Positions 17,981 to 26,313 of a stretch of 64,000 nucleotides of DNA are shown one piece after another. Made by a program: the position numbers and the translations under genes. Below the pieces are notes generated by a model. The model ran no database searches. It worked only from the letters and a program-made list of their open reading frames with translations, and was not told the origin of the DNA. How positions within the stretch are numbered: position 1 is the stretch's first letter; every line of letters starts with the position of its first letter. This DNA is from Methylosinus sp. PW1 (GTDB taxonomy: Bacteria; Pseudomonadota; Alphaproteobacteria; Rhizobiales; Beijerinckiaceae). The DNA is taken from the NCBI RefSeq assembly GCF_000745215.1, contig NZ_JQNK01000007.1, positions 112,750-176,749 on the forward strand, in the 5' to 3' direction.

Positions 17981-18499
17981 ATGATATCGACACGAAAACT
18001 TTTTCTATGCCGCTTTGTCGTCGGCGTCTTCAGCCTTGCGGCCGGGGGCGCAATGGCGGCCGGGCGCGATACCGTTCGCTTGCCGCATTTCACGGTGCGA
18101 CTGGTCGATGTCCATGAGGTCCCCGGCAAGGGAGTCGAATGGCTCGAGATCGAGTTCGCTTCCGGCGCGATCTCGCAGGTGGAGACGGCGCTGATCCGCA
18201 TCGATCCATGGACCTGCGAGCGATCCGCGTATCTGTCCGACGCCAATGCCCGCAGGTTCGTGGCGAAGCGCTGTGTCTCGGGAGGCGGCGCTACGAGCGC
18301 TTCGAAGGGTTGGGACATAAAGCTCGACGCCGACGGGCGGCAGACCTACCGTATTCCCATCGCGCTTTCTCCCGAGGCGCTGCCTGAGCCGCCATTCGAT
18401 ATCGAGGTCCCCATAAGTTACGCCTCGAGTGGCGAGGAAGATGCGCCTCCAAAGGAAACGGCCGCAGTTCTGAGGTTTCGCTGGGCGGGCCGGCAATGA
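17981..18499 (+). CDS. Exported protein of unknown function
   Basis: A 172-residue protein beginning at 17981, where GGAG lies eight bases upstream; a GTG/ATG at 17954-17960 is possible. The N-terminus is a signal peptide (FLCRFVVGVFSLAAGGAMAA). The mature part is beta-rich with two Cys (PWTCERSAYL and VAKRCVSGGG) and ends in LRFRWAGRQ. It is probably co-transcribed with the gene at 17134. I do not recognise the family. Confidence 0.6.
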   Translation: MISTRKLFLCRFVVGVFSLAAGGAMAAGRDTVRLPHFTVRLVDVHEVPGKGVEWLEIEFASGAISQVETALIRIDPWTCERSAYLSDANARRFVAKRCVSGGGATSASKGWDIKLDADGRQTYRIPIALSPEALPEPPFDIEVPISYASSGEEDAPPKETAAVLRFRWAGRQ

Positions 18500-18662
18500 G
18501 AAACGCCGGCGCGGGCGCTTGGACGCTGCGGCCCGCCTCTATCCGATTCAGCCAGCCGTTTCCGTCAGCCGGCGCGTATGGCGCAATGGCGGATATTGTC
18601 CCGCTCCGAGAAGCGAGGCGCGACCCTCCGAAATTCTCCCGTCGTCTTGGGCATGAGACGGC

Positions 18663-19214
18663 TCATTTGCAAAGTTTCAATGTGACCCGCTCACGGCCGG
18701 CTTCCTCGATCACGAGCGTTTTCTTCTCGTCCGAGAGGCTGAGCTGATAGAAATGGCTTTCGCTTTGCTGAAGCGGGCGCAGTTCGACGAGCATCTCGGC
18801 GGCGTTTCGCTCCCGCTCGGACGAAATGACGATTTTGCGCGTCTCGGCCAGAGCGGCTTCTACGTCGCGCGGCGTCAACGTTTCCGGCGTGCGGACATAA
18901 GCGCCGGCGACCACGAGCGGGCCGGATTTGGTGGAGATGCGATCGGCGGCGATCCAGACAAATCCGTTGGGAGTCCAGTCCCGGAACGAGGATGAGCGCT
19001 GCGCCTCGCCACAGAGTTCCGAACGCATGGCCCAGGCGCCGAGGAAGCCGGGCAAGATGCGGGACACATCGAGAGGCGCATAGGCTTTGCGCGCGCCCCA
19101 GGCGCCGGCGGCCACCATGCCGCTTTCGTCCACAGTCACGCTGGACGACGCGGCGTAAGCGGGTGAAGCCGTCACGAGGACGACAATGAGAAATTGCTTC
19201 AGTCGATCCGACAT
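18663..19214 (-). CDS. Exported protein of unknown function
   Basis: A 183-residue protein with a clear signal peptide (FLIVVLVTASPAYAASS). Seen features are a RSELCGEAQRSSS segment, FVWIAADRIS, and a C-terminal EAGRERVTLKLCK that places a Cys two residues from the end, as in several neighbours. One Cys pair could form a disulfide in the periplasm. It is the last gene of a long minus-strand series running down from about 22.3 kb. No known domain is recognised. Confidence 0.62.
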   Translation of the reverse strand: MSDRLKQFLIVVLVTASPAYAASSSVTVDESGMVAAGAWGARKAYAPLDVSRILPGFLGAWAMRSELCGEAQRSSSFRDWTPNGFVWIAADRISTKSGPLVVAGAYVRTPETLTPRDVEAALAETRKIVISSERERNAAEMLVELRPLQQSESHFYQLSLSDEKKTLVIEEAGRERVTLKLCK

Positions 19215-19233
19215 CGAGATACTCCTTCCGCGC

Positions 19234-19839
19234 TCACGACGTGGCGCAGGGAAGCTTGGGCATCAGGTGGAGACCACTGGCCCCAAGGGCGCGTGTATCG
19301 AAGACGACCCTCGGCGTCTCGACGCGGATCCGCGACGCGTCCGTGAAGCTCTTGACCTCTTCGCGCGCGAGACGCCCGGTTTCCAATGTGCCCCGGGCCG
19401 TCGCTCGAATGGGAACGCGCTTGAGCTCCTTGTCCATTTCGTCGATGAGTATGACCGTTCCCTGCGCTCCGAAGTAATAGGCCTTGTTCTTCATATAGGC
19501 GGTTTCCTCCTCGCCCGAAGCGTCGGAGCCGAGCGGCGCGAGTTCCACGAGGAATCTCCAAACACTCTTTGCGGGGTCGGCGCGGCCGCAGCCGAGCGCA
19601 AAATTCGGCGTCAGGTCAGGCGGGCCGGATTTATGTTTCGCGTCGAGAAAATAGAAGCGGACGCCGCCACCCCAGGCGCGATCATCCTTAATCCATTCCG
19701 ACCGAGTGCTCGAGTCGATGACTTCGAGCTTCTCCCGAGGAGCGGCTTCGACGGGCAGCGACGCGAGAATCCACGGACCTGCGATTGTGACGACGAGCGC
19801 TTGGGCGACGCGGCGCGCGGCGCGCTCTGCTTCTGACAT
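19234..19839 (-). CDS. Exported paralogue C of the WGGG/YYFGA protein family
   Basis: A 201-residue exported protein, most divergent of three tandem paralogues. After the signal region (ALVVTIAGPWILASLPVEAA) come the shared motifs AWGGGVRFYF, NFALGCGRADPAKSVWRF, KAYYFGAQGTVILIDE and the C-terminal LPCATS. The two Cys (FALGC, LPC) are conserved in all three copies and may pair. The start is placed at 19839 (MSEAERAAR); the longer frame to 19887 covers sequence repeated as non-coding DNA in front of the other copy. Function unknown; periplasmic or secreted. Confidence 0.68.
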   Translation of the reverse strand: MSEAERAARRVAQALVVTIAGPWILASLPVEAAPREKLEVIDSSTRSEWIKDDRAWGGGVRFYFLDAKHKSGPPDLTPNFALGCGRADPAKSVWRFLVELAPLGSDASGEEETAYMKNKAYYFGAQGTVILIDEMDKELKRVPIRATARGTLETGRLAREEVKSFTDASRIRVETPRVVFDTRALGASGLHLMPKLPCATS

Positions 19840-20600
19840 TTTCTGACCCTGACCTTTGAGAGAGAAGGAGCGGATGCCGATCGACACGCGAGCTCACCGC
19901 GTCGCGCAGGGAAGCTTCGAATTGCCGGCGATCGTCGTCTTGAGCGCCGAGGTTGCGGATTCGAAAAAAATCCGCGGCGTCTCGGCGCGGATCGCCGATG
20001 CGTTGAGGATGGCTTGGACATCATCTTGCGTCAGAGCAGCGGTTTCGAGCGCGCCGTTCCTCGGCGTAAGCGGATTGCGCCTTATCTCCTTGTCCGCCTC
20101 GTCCAGGAGAACGAGCATCCCCGGCGCGCCGAAATAATATTTCATGCCTTTCTCGTGAGCGATCTCGTCCCTGCTCGTGACGCCCGATCCGGGCGGTGTG
20201 GCTCCCACGCGGAAGCGCCAGTAGCTCTTGGTCGGATCCTGGTCGGCGCAACCAAAGGCAAATTCAGGCGCTCCTCCGGCGAGAAAATTCAGGGAAGGCG
20301 CGCCCGCTTCCTGGCTTTGCTTCAGATCGAACACAAAGCGAGCGCCGCCGCCCCAGTCAAAGGCCTCGATCCAACTCGCCCGCGGATCGCGATGGACGGC
20401 TCTGAGAGGCGCCGGAGAGGCGGCCATTGCGGGAAGCGACGCGAGCATTTGAAGAGCGACCATGGTTGCAAGGTGGGAGTTGGCGCCGATTGGCAGCCAA
20501 GGCGTCGTTCTGAACATTTCACGACCTCGACAATGAGTGAGTGGTTGGCGTTCGCCCGACGGGCATAAGAGAAATGCGGCGTGGCGGGGAGACTCGTCGC
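19800..20600. repeat. Tandem duplication, unit 1
   Basis: This segment, covering gene B, its leader and the start of gene C, is repeated at about 20640-21510 in the same orientation. The offset is 870 bp at the left (19893 against 20763) and 915 bp at the right (20548 against 21463). The difference reflects an in-frame length change in copy A. Confidence 0.8.
19894..20517 (-). CDS. Exported paralogue B of the WGGG/YYFGA protein family
   Basis: A 207-residue exported protein nearly identical in plan to the gene at 20763. The signal sequence is HLATMVALQMLASLPAMAAS. Family motifs are FDWGGGARFVFDL, PEFAFGCADQDPTKSYWRFR, KYYFGAPGMLVLLDEADK and KLPCATR at the end. The start at 20517 follows a GAGGTCGTGAA stretch. 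The gene lies in a tandem duplication with the downstream copy at an offset of 870 bp near the stop codon. No domain is recognised. Confidence 0.7.
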   Translation of the reverse strand: MFRTTPWLPIGANSHLATMVALQMLASLPAMAASPAPLRAVHRDPRASWIEAFDWGGGARFVFDLKQSQEAGAPSLNFLAGGAPEFAFGCADQDPTKSYWRFRVGATPPGSGVTSRDEIAHEKGMKYYFGAPGMLVLLDEADKEIRRNPLTPRNGALETAALTQDDVQAILNASAIRAETPRIFFESATSALKTTIAGNSKLPCATR

Positions 20601-20639
20601 CGTGTCGGCCGATTCGATCGAGAGGCTGCCACCGAGGGG

Positions 20640-20710
20640 CGGAGAATCCGCAGCCCTGCGATTGCGGCGACACACGCTCGGGCGACACGGCGCGCTTTGC
20701 TTCTGACCAT
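20640..20710 (-). pseudogene. Duplicated signal-peptide fragment of paralogue C
   Basis: The minus strand reads a stretch (VARACVAAIAGLRILRPSVAA) that matches the signal region of the gene at 19839 (AQALVVTIAGPWILASLPVEAA) and then diverges. It sits at the same distance beyond paralogue A as the real gene start does beyond paralogue B, so it is the boundary piece left by the tandem duplication. Confidence 0.55.
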
Positions 20711-20762
20711 TTACGACTCCGACCTTTGAGAGAGAGGGTGCGGACGCAGATCGACAGCGAGC

Positions 20763-21431
20763 TCACCGCGCGGCGCAAGGAAGCTTCGCATTGCCGTCGA
20801 TCGTCGCTTTCAGCGCCGAGGTTCCAGATTCGAAAAAAATCCGCGGGGTCTTGGCGCGGATCACGGACGCGTTCAGGATGGCTCGGACATCGTCTTGCGT
20901 CAGAGCGCCGGTTTCGAGCGCGTCGTCGCTCGGCGCGAGCGGAATGCGCCTTGTCTGCTTGTCCGCCTCGCCCAGCAGAACGAGCATTCCCGGCGCGCCG
21001 AAGTAATATTTTACGCCCTTCTCATATGCGATCTCGTCCTTGCTCGGGATGCCCGATCCGGGCGGCGTGACTCCCACGCGAAAGCGCCAGTAGCTCTTCG
21101 CCGGATCCCGGTCGGCACAACCAAAGGTGAATTCAGGGTCGCCTCCCGCGAGAAACTTCAGGGAAGGCGGCCGTTCATTTGTTTCGAATTCGGTTCCAGC
21201 GAAAAGATCTCGGTGCGCTGCGTCCGCTTTCAGGCTCTCTTTCAAATTCAACACAAAGCGAGCGCCACCGCCCCAGCTACGGTCCTCGATCCAATAATTC
21301 GTCCGAGAGTCGCGATCGACGGCTCTGAACGGCCCCGTAGAGGCGGCCAACGCGGGAAGCGATGCGAGCGCGACGACGGCTGCAAGGCGGGAGGCGGCAC
21401 GGACTGGCATGGAAGGCGTCTTTCTGGACAT
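20763..21431 (-). CDS. Exported paralogue A of the WGGG/YYFGA protein family
   Basis: A 222-residue exported protein. The signal region is ASRLAAVVALASLPALAAST. The motifs of the family are all present: RSWGGGARFVLNL, PEFTFGCADRDPAKSYWRFR, KYYFGAPGMLVLLGEADK and KLPCAAR. Relative to copy B it has about 15 extra residues near 70-90. The start is taken at 21431 (MSRKTPSMP), in line with copy B. Upstream DNA up to about 21510 is also shared with copy B, so promoter or leader sequence was duplicated as well. Confidence 0.7.
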   Translation of the reverse strand: MSRKTPSMPVRAASRLAAVVALASLPALAASTGPFRAVDRDSRTNYWIEDRSWGGGARFVLNLKESLKADAAHRDLFAGTEFETNERPPSLKFLAGGDPEFTFGCADRDPAKSYWRFRVGVTPPGSGIPSKDEIAYEKGVKYYFGAPGMLVLLGEADKQTRRIPLAPSDDALETGALTQDDVRAILNASVIRAKTPRIFFESGTSALKATIDGNAKLPCAAR

Positions 21432-21514
21432 TTCGCGACATCGAAGAATGAGCGAGCGAATAGCGTTCGCCCGACGAGCAAAAGAGAACGGCGGCGTAGC
21501 GGGAAACCGCTGTG

Positions 21515-21886
21515 TCAGCCGGGGCGGTCGAACGACGGCCGCCTGCGCCGCCGCCATGCGTGAATGACGAGGACCAGTAGCCACAAGACGAACAATCCGG
21601 CGCCGATCGGCAGGGTGAAGATCATCAGCCAACCGCCGACCGCCATATTGTAGAGGGCCTGCCCTGCGTCCCGGCCCAGGATGAGGCAGGGATGCGGATT
21701 GCCTTCATCGAGCGCGCAGCCGTTGACGCTCGCGGCAACGCTTGCGGCGAAGAGGGAGATCAATGGGAGGAAGGCGACAAAAATGACCGCAGCGAGCGCC
21801 AGCCCATAGCGCCGAGCCAGCCCGTGCGTGCTCCGGCCGGAAACGTCCGTCATCGCGCTCACCTTGTCCACATGCGCATCAGTCAT
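21515..21886 (-). CDS. Small two-span membrane protein
   Basis: A 123-residue protein with two hydrophobic helices (YGLALAAVIFVAFLPLISLF, and the WLMIFTLPIGAGLFVLWLL segment) and a loop containing GCALDEGNPHPCLILG, whose two Cys may bond outside the cytoplasm. The C-terminus is basic (HAWRRRRRPS). The ATG at 21886 overlaps the stop of the upstream exported-protein gene by eight bases, so translational coupling is likely. The longer frame to 22003 would run inside that gene. Function unknown. Confidence 0.62.
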   Translation of the reverse strand: MTDAHVDKVSAMTDVSGRSTHGLARRYGLALAAVIFVAFLPLISLFAASVAASVNGCALDEGNPHPCLILGRDAGQALYNMAVGGWLMIFTLPIGAGLFVLWLLVLVIHAWRRRRRPSFDRPG

Positions 21887-22337
21887 CGACGCCATAGACG
21901 CTCGCATCGTAAACGAGTCCAGTCTCAGCTCCGTCCGGCGCCTGGACGCGGAGGGCGGTCCATTGCTCGCCCGCCTCTGGTCCATTATCGATTGCCGAGA
22001 CATTGCCGAGCTGCAGCGGCCGGTAGTGTCCGGCGGCCGCAGGTTGGCAGCCTTGCCCGGCGAGCGAGCGTAAAAGCGTGGCGCGCAACGCTTTCGGCCT
22101 CTTCTCGTGCAGATGGGCCTTCTCGACGATAGAGACGACGAAAGTCGCCGCTTCGTAGCTCGGGCAGCGATAGCCGCGATGATAGTCTCCGTGTTTCTTG
22201 CCGCTCAGGCGGACCATCCCTTGGAAGGTTCCATGACTCGGATCGCCGATCCAATTTTGGAGCGCTTCTCTCGAATCCTGCGCAGACGCCGAACCGAAGG
22301 CGAGGAGCAGGATGGGCAGGGCGCAGATATTTCTCAT
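21879..22337 (-). CDS. Exported protein of unknown function
   Basis: A 152-residue protein with a signal peptide (ICALPILLLAFGSASAQ). The mature part has ALQNWIGDPSHGTFQGMV, a YRCPSYEAATFVVSIVEK block and SLAGQGCQPA, so two Cys. It is the first gene of the minus-strand exported-protein series and overlaps the small membrane protein downstream. No family recognised. Confidence 0.6.
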   Translation of the reverse strand: MRNICALPILLLAFGSASAQDSREALQNWIGDPSHGTFQGMVRLSGKKHGDYHRGYRCPSYEAATFVVSIVEKAHLHEKRPKALRATLLRSLAGQGCQPAAAGHYRPLQLGNVSAIDNGPEAGEQWTALRVQAPDGAETGLVYDASVYGVDD

Positions 22338-22487
22338 ATTTTTGAAATCCTGGATCTTCGGATAAGGCGATGGAGCCATCCGATCCGCGCGAAATCAATC
22401 ACGCCGACGCACCGGTACGATGCGCGCGTTGCCGCTGACAGAGACGCGGCAAATAATATGCTATGACGCCGCGGGGCGATGAACACG

Positions 22488-22940
22488 TCAATCAGAAAGC
22501 GGCAGGACATGCGCATCGACGGAAGGGCTGTCATTCAGCAAGGCGACGACTGCCTTGCGCGAGGGGACGTTCAACTGTCTCAACAGTTGCGAGACATGAT
22601 TGCGCACCGTGAAATGCGACAGTTTCAAGCGCCGTCCGATCTCCTTGTTCGACAGGTCTTGCAACAGGAGCCGCAGAATGTCGTGTTGTCGCGCCGTCAG
22701 CGTGGACAGCCCGTGTGTGAGGGACAAGTCGCGCGCGCCGGCCGCTTCGCGCCGCGCATAGAGAACGCTGCCCTCCGGCAGCATGTGACGCACGCGAGCG
22801 AGAATATCGCCCGCGTCTTTGGTCCGCACCGCGAACAAAACGACGCTCGCAGTCGCACTTTGCTCGATCATCGAGTGGCCTCCTGAAAGCCCGCTGTCCT
22901 GAAGGTTTGGCGCGATGTCCGAAATGTCGTATGTGTCCAT
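22488..22940 (-). CDS. LuxR-type helix-turn-helix regulator
   Basis: A 150-residue DNA-binding protein. The C-terminal half has the GerE/LuxR fold: LSTLTARQHDILRLLLQDLS and NKEIGRRLKLSHFTVRNHV, with the recognition helix SHFTVRNHVSQLLRQL. The N-terminal half resembles a receiver domain (SVVLFAVRTKDAGDILARVR, EGSVLYARREAAG) but the conserved phosphorylated Asp motif is not seen, so control may not be by phosphorylation. The start at 22940 has GGAA at proper spacing. It lies between the exported-protein series and the second LytS kinase, so it is a plausible regulator of the island. Confidence 0.8.
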   Translation of the reverse strand: MDTYDISDIAPNLQDSGLSGGHSMIEQSATASVVLFAVRTKDAGDILARVRHMLPEGSVLYARREAAGARDLSLTHGLSTLTARQHDILRLLLQDLSNKEIGRRLKLSHFTVRNHVSQLLRQLNVPSRKAVVALLNDSPSVDAHVLPLSD

Positions 22941-23159
22941 GCTGAAACTTCCGCTTGGTCCCTTTCCCAGCTCCGTAGCATCGCGTGAGCGCGCGCTCAT
23001 TCGACTTCCGGCGACGAGCGCGAGCGCGGCGACGAGCGGCTGCGAGAATCTGCGAATGGCGACTGTGGGGGGACGAACGGCACGGCTTTGCGGAAGCGCT
23101 GCGAATGGCGCACCGAGTCGGTGAACGGAAGTGGGGTAAATCTGAAGAGGAAATGAAGG

Positions 23160-24269
23160 ATGATGAAGCGATCGTCCAACGCATGCGCCATCCGTCAGGC
23201 CACGATTCGTTTTGGCCTGATCTATTGGGGTGGCGCATTCCTTTCATCAGTTGTTCTTTGGATTCTTAAAGCAACAGAATCTGTAGACTACACCCAGCGC
23301 GTCGCATATATTGCAGAAAAAATTCTTCGATATGGATCTGGATGGCTTATTACAGCTGGAATTTCGTATATTTTGTTTTGCTTGGATAAGTGGGCGAGCC
23401 GTCGCGGGCCATCGGAAAGCTCCCTGCCGATTTTCGTCATATCCTCCTTCTTGATCTCCCTAGCAGCGGCGCCGGTTTGGGCTGCATTGGGCTATGCCGC
23501 TCAAGCTGTCTACCCTTTGCCACAACTGGCAGCTCACGACTGGAATAGTTTCATCAACGACACAGCCTTAGGCGCGGCGTTGTTTTTTGGCTGGTCCTGT
23601 CTGTTCGTCAGCCTCATCTTCAGTTTTGAACTCCATGACCGCGGACGTCGGCTAGCCGCAGCCCGTGAGGAAGCGCTGTCGGCGCAAATGCGCGCGTTGC
23701 GGTACCAAGTAAATCCGCATTTTCTCTTCAACACGCTGAACTCGATCGCCGGCCTGATCGAGGAGGGATCGGCCACCCGCGCCGAGCGCATGGTCCTGTC
23801 GCTCTCGACATTCCTGCGCACGACATTGTCGCTCGATCCCATGCATGACGTGTCCTTGGCGGATGAGCTGGCTCTTCAGGAGGAATATCTGCAGATTGAG
23901 CGCGAACGCTTTTCCGACCGGATGGCGTTCAGCATCGACATGCCAGACGATGTGCGCAGCGCCCTTGTGCCGAGCCTGATCCTGCAGCCGCTGATCGAGA
24001 ACGCCATCAAGCACGGCGTCGGCGCCACTGTCGGTAAGGTCGAGATCGCGCTGCGCGTGCGCCGTGAGGCAAATCGGCTTCGGGTCACGGTCGAGAACGA
24101 CATGCCGATGGAGGATGACGGCAAGAAGCCCGCAGGTATGGGAGTCGGATTGCGCAACGTCGCCGAACGCCTGCACGCTCGCTTTCAAGGCGACAGCTCG
24201 TTTTCATCCGGCCCGGTCGCGCCCGGCCGCTACCGGGTATTCATCGAGCTCCCGTGGCGGCTCGCATGA
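23160..24269 (+). CDS. LytS/AlgZ-type membrane sensor histidine kinase (copy 2)
   Basis: A 369-residue kinase with about four membrane helices in the first 165 residues (YWGGAFLSSVVLWIL, FVISSFLISLAAAPVWAALG), then the same kinase core as copy 1: YQVNPHFLFNTLNSIAGL with the phospho-acceptor His about 187, LILQPLIENAIKHGVG, and GMGVGLRNVAERL. The stop overlaps the LytTR regulator start by four bases (ATGA). The tandem ATG at 23160/23163 is preceded by GAGGAAATGAAGG. It probably senses an envelope signal and phosphorylates the partner regulator. Confidence 0.9.
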   Translation: MMKRSSNACAIRQATIRFGLIYWGGAFLSSVVLWILKATESVDYTQRVAYIAEKILRYGSGWLITAGISYILFCLDKWASRRGPSESSLPIFVISSFLISLAAAPVWAALGYAAQAVYPLPQLAAHDWNSFINDTALGAALFFGWSCLFVSLIFSFELHDRGRRLAAAREEALSAQMRALRYQVNPHFLFNTLNSIAGLIEEGSATRAERMVLSLSTFLRTTLSLDPMHDVSLADELALQEEYLQIERERFSDRMAFSIDMPDDVRSALVPSLILQPLIENAIKHGVGATVGKVEIALRVRREANRLRVTVENDMPMEDDGKKPAGMGVGLRNVAERLHARFQGDSSFSSGPVAPGRYRVFIELPWRLA

Positions 24270-25042
24270 GCGAGCTCACGATTCTCATCGTCGACGATGA
24301 GCCGCTCGCGCGCCGCAGGCTCTTGCGTCTGCTCGCGAAGATGGAATGGGTCGGGCGAATCGACGAAGCCGCCGACGCCGGGGCGGCTCGTCGCGCGGCG
24401 GAACAATCTCGGCCCGACATTCTTCTGCTCGACATTCAAATGCCGGGCGGTAGCGGCTTCGATGTTCTGGAAAGCCTCGGACCGGAGCCGCCAGTGGTCG
24501 TTTTCGTCACCGCATTCGACCATCACGCCCTGCGCGCCTTCGAAGCCAACGCCGTCGATTATGTCACCAAGCCGATCGAGCCGGGGCGCTTCGCTCGCGC
24601 CATGGAGCGAGCGCGAAGCGCCGCGGGCGCGCGCCTACAGGCGGACCGAGTGGCCGAATTGCAAGAAACGATCGCTTCGCTGAAGCGCACCCTGACCGAA
24701 CAGCCGAAAAGGTCGACCGAGTTCTGGGTGAAGGTGCGAGGCGAATATTTGCGGATCACGCCGGACAATGTGATCCGCTTTCAGGCGGAGCGCGACTATG
24801 TGCGCATTCATGTGTCTGGCGCGGACTATCTCTTCCAGGAGAGCCTGTCCTCCCTCGAGCGCCGTCTCGACGGCGAAGAGTTCCTGCGGATCCATCGCGG
24901 GGCGATCGTCCGCCGCAGCGCCATCACGCGCATCAAGCAAGCGCCTTTCGCGGCGCTGATCGCGGTTCTGAGCGACGGCTCGGAAGTGCGCGTGGGGCGA
25001 ACCTACGCGCCGGCGATCCGCGTAAAGCTCATACGCACATAG
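24266..25042 (+). CDS. LytTR-family response regulator
   Basis: A 258-residue regulator. The receiver domain (1-120) has TILIVDDEPLARRRLLR, the phosphorylated Asp near 56 (LLLDIQMPGGSGFD), VTAFDHH and DYVTKPIEPGRFARA. The C-terminal LytTR domain (about 155-255) has FWVKVRGEYLRIT, IRFQAERDYVRIHV, LRIHRGAIVRRSAI and VLSDGSEVRVGRTY. It is translationally coupled to kinase 2. Such pairs often switch on surface or exported proteins, which fits the neighbouring genes. It may also take signals from the orphaned kinase 1. Confidence 0.92.
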   Translation: MSELTILIVDDEPLARRRLLRLLAKMEWVGRIDEAADAGAARRAAEQSRPDILLLDIQMPGGSGFDVLESLGPEPPVVVFVTAFDHHALRAFEANAVDYVTKPIEPGRFARAMERARSAAGARLQADRVAELQETIASLKRTLTEQPKRSTEFWVKVRGEYLRITPDNVIRFQAERDYVRIHVSGADYLFQESLSSLERRLDGEEFLRIHRGAIVRRSAITRIKQAPFAALIAVLSDGSEVRVGRTYAPAIRVKLIRT

Positions 25043-25069
25043 CCGAAGGCTCCCGGTGCGCAATCCAGT

Positions 25070-25810
25070 TCAGCGTTCGACGGGAACGCCGTTCTTCACC
25101 ATCCAATCGATGATCTCCCGCCGCGCTTGCCATGCCTCGGCGCTGAGCAGACGCTCCGGCGTCACGAGAAGGTAGGTCTGGAATGTCTTGCCCTGCCGGT
25201 TGCGCGCCCCCGCAGGGGCTCCTTGCTGCAACAATCTCAGAACGCGCGCCGCATCGTTGATTTGCGCCGCGACATGCAGAATGGTATTGCCCATGTTGTC
25301 GGCATGGTTCAAACGCGCCCCAGCCGCGAGCAACATATCGAACTGCCGCTCCCGTTCCCCCATCAAGGCCGCCATCAAAGGCGTCCTGCCGGTCTGACCA
25401 TTGCGCGCGTCGATGTCGACCTCGCGCGCGAGGAGGAGACGCAAATATTCCAAATCATTCGCCATGGCCGCGAAGTGGACCGCCGTATCGCCGTCGACGC
25501 CGGGCTGCGCAGGATCGGCGCCGACATTCAGCAGCACATGGAAGGCGAAGTGGCTTTTGTTGAGCATAGCCCATTGCAGCAGCGTGACGTTCTTGTCGCC
25601 TCTCGCCTTCACATCGGCGCCAGCCGCCACGAGCTCGGCGGCGCGCTTGCTGTCCCGCTGAAAGGCCGCGCGGAGCAACGCGACAATCTTCGGATCGGAA
25701 AATATCTCCGCAGCGTCGGGGGCGGCGACGCTCGTCGTCGGATAAGCGAAGGGAGATGAGCTCAGGGCGCCGATAACGAAACTCCGCCGCGACAGAGTCG
25801 CCTGCGTCAT
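25070..25810 (-). CDS. Ankyrin-repeat protein with Tat-type signal
   Basis: A 246-residue exported protein. The N-terminus has a twin-arginine signal (TLSRRSFVIGALSSSPFA). The rest is a run of about five ankyrin repeats (VELVAAGADVKARGDKN-type units, TPLMAALMGERERQFDMLLA, NTILHVAAQIN). It probably binds another protein in the periplasm. The start at 25810 overlaps the stop of the upstream gene by four bases (ATGA), so the two are coupled; the longer frame to 26191 is out of context. Ankyrin partners of exported enzymes or toxins are known, so an immunity role is conceivable but unproved. Confidence 0.75.
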   Translation of the reverse strand: MTQATLSRRSFVIGALSSSPFAYPTTSVAAPDAAEIFSDPKIVALLRAAFQRDSKRAAELVAAGADVKARGDKNVTLLQWAMLNKSHFAFHVLLNVGADPAQPGVDGDTAVHFAAMANDLEYLRLLLAREVDIDARNGQTGRTPLMAALMGERERQFDMLLAAGARLNHADNMGNTILHVAAQINDAARVLRLLQQGAPAGARNRQGKTFQTYLLVTPERLLSAEAWQARREIIDWMVKNGVPVER

Positions 25811-26313
25811 GGCGCGGCCTTCTTCCAGGGCTCGAACGTGCTCAATGTGTAGCCCGTCTCTCCACTGATGTGGAGCGTAGCGCCTTTGCATTCCCGGAGG
25901 CGTGTCTCGAAGCTGTGGCTCGTTTCGATCTGTCCGAGATCGGTCCGAACACGCCCATTGTGATACCATACGGTCGCCTGATAGCGGGCGTCGTCGGTCC
26001 CCTTCCGCTCTATGCCCGATGTTTCCAGCGACGTCTCTTGGCTGGAGCCGTCGGCGGCGACAGTCTTTTCGACGATGCGTCTTTTGTCCTCGGCATATTG
26101 GCTCTCGAGCGCTTCGACGCATGCGCGATGCGACGCGAGTGCTTGTGAAGATGGCGGGATTGGTAGCCTGCCGCTCGCATGGGCCGGCCACGACGCAAGA
26201 AAGATCTCGAGACCCAAAGCAGTAGTCGCCAGCGCTCCAGAACGCATCAACGCCATAGACGCTGCTCCAGCGACATTCGATCTGCTTCTTCGACCTTCAT
26301 CGCGTCTCGCCAT
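25807..26313 (-). CDS. Exported protein of unknown function
   Basis: A 168-residue protein with a signal region (ALATTALGLEIFLASWPAHA). The mature part has SHRACVEALESQYAEDKRRI, ARYQATVWYHNGRVRTDLG and LRECKGATLHISGETG, giving two Cys. Its start overlaps the upstream gene by 17 bases and its stop overlaps the ankyrin gene by four, so three minus-strand genes form one tight operon. No family recognised. Confidence 0.62.
   Translation of the reverse strand: MARRDEGRRSRSNVAGAASMALMRSGALATTALGLEIFLASWPAHASGRLPIPPSSQALASHRACVEALESQYAEDKRRIVEKTVAADGSSQETSLETSGIERKGTDDARYQATVWYHNGRVRTDLGQIETSHSFETRLRECKGATLHISGETGYTLSTFEPWKKAAP

Larger units (their letters stand above)
20640..21510. repeat. Tandem duplication, unit 2
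   Basis: Second copy of the segment at 19800-20600. It carries gene A, its leader and, at its left end, the truncated signal-peptide piece of gene C. The copies have diverged by point changes, so the event is not very recent. Confidence 0.8.
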
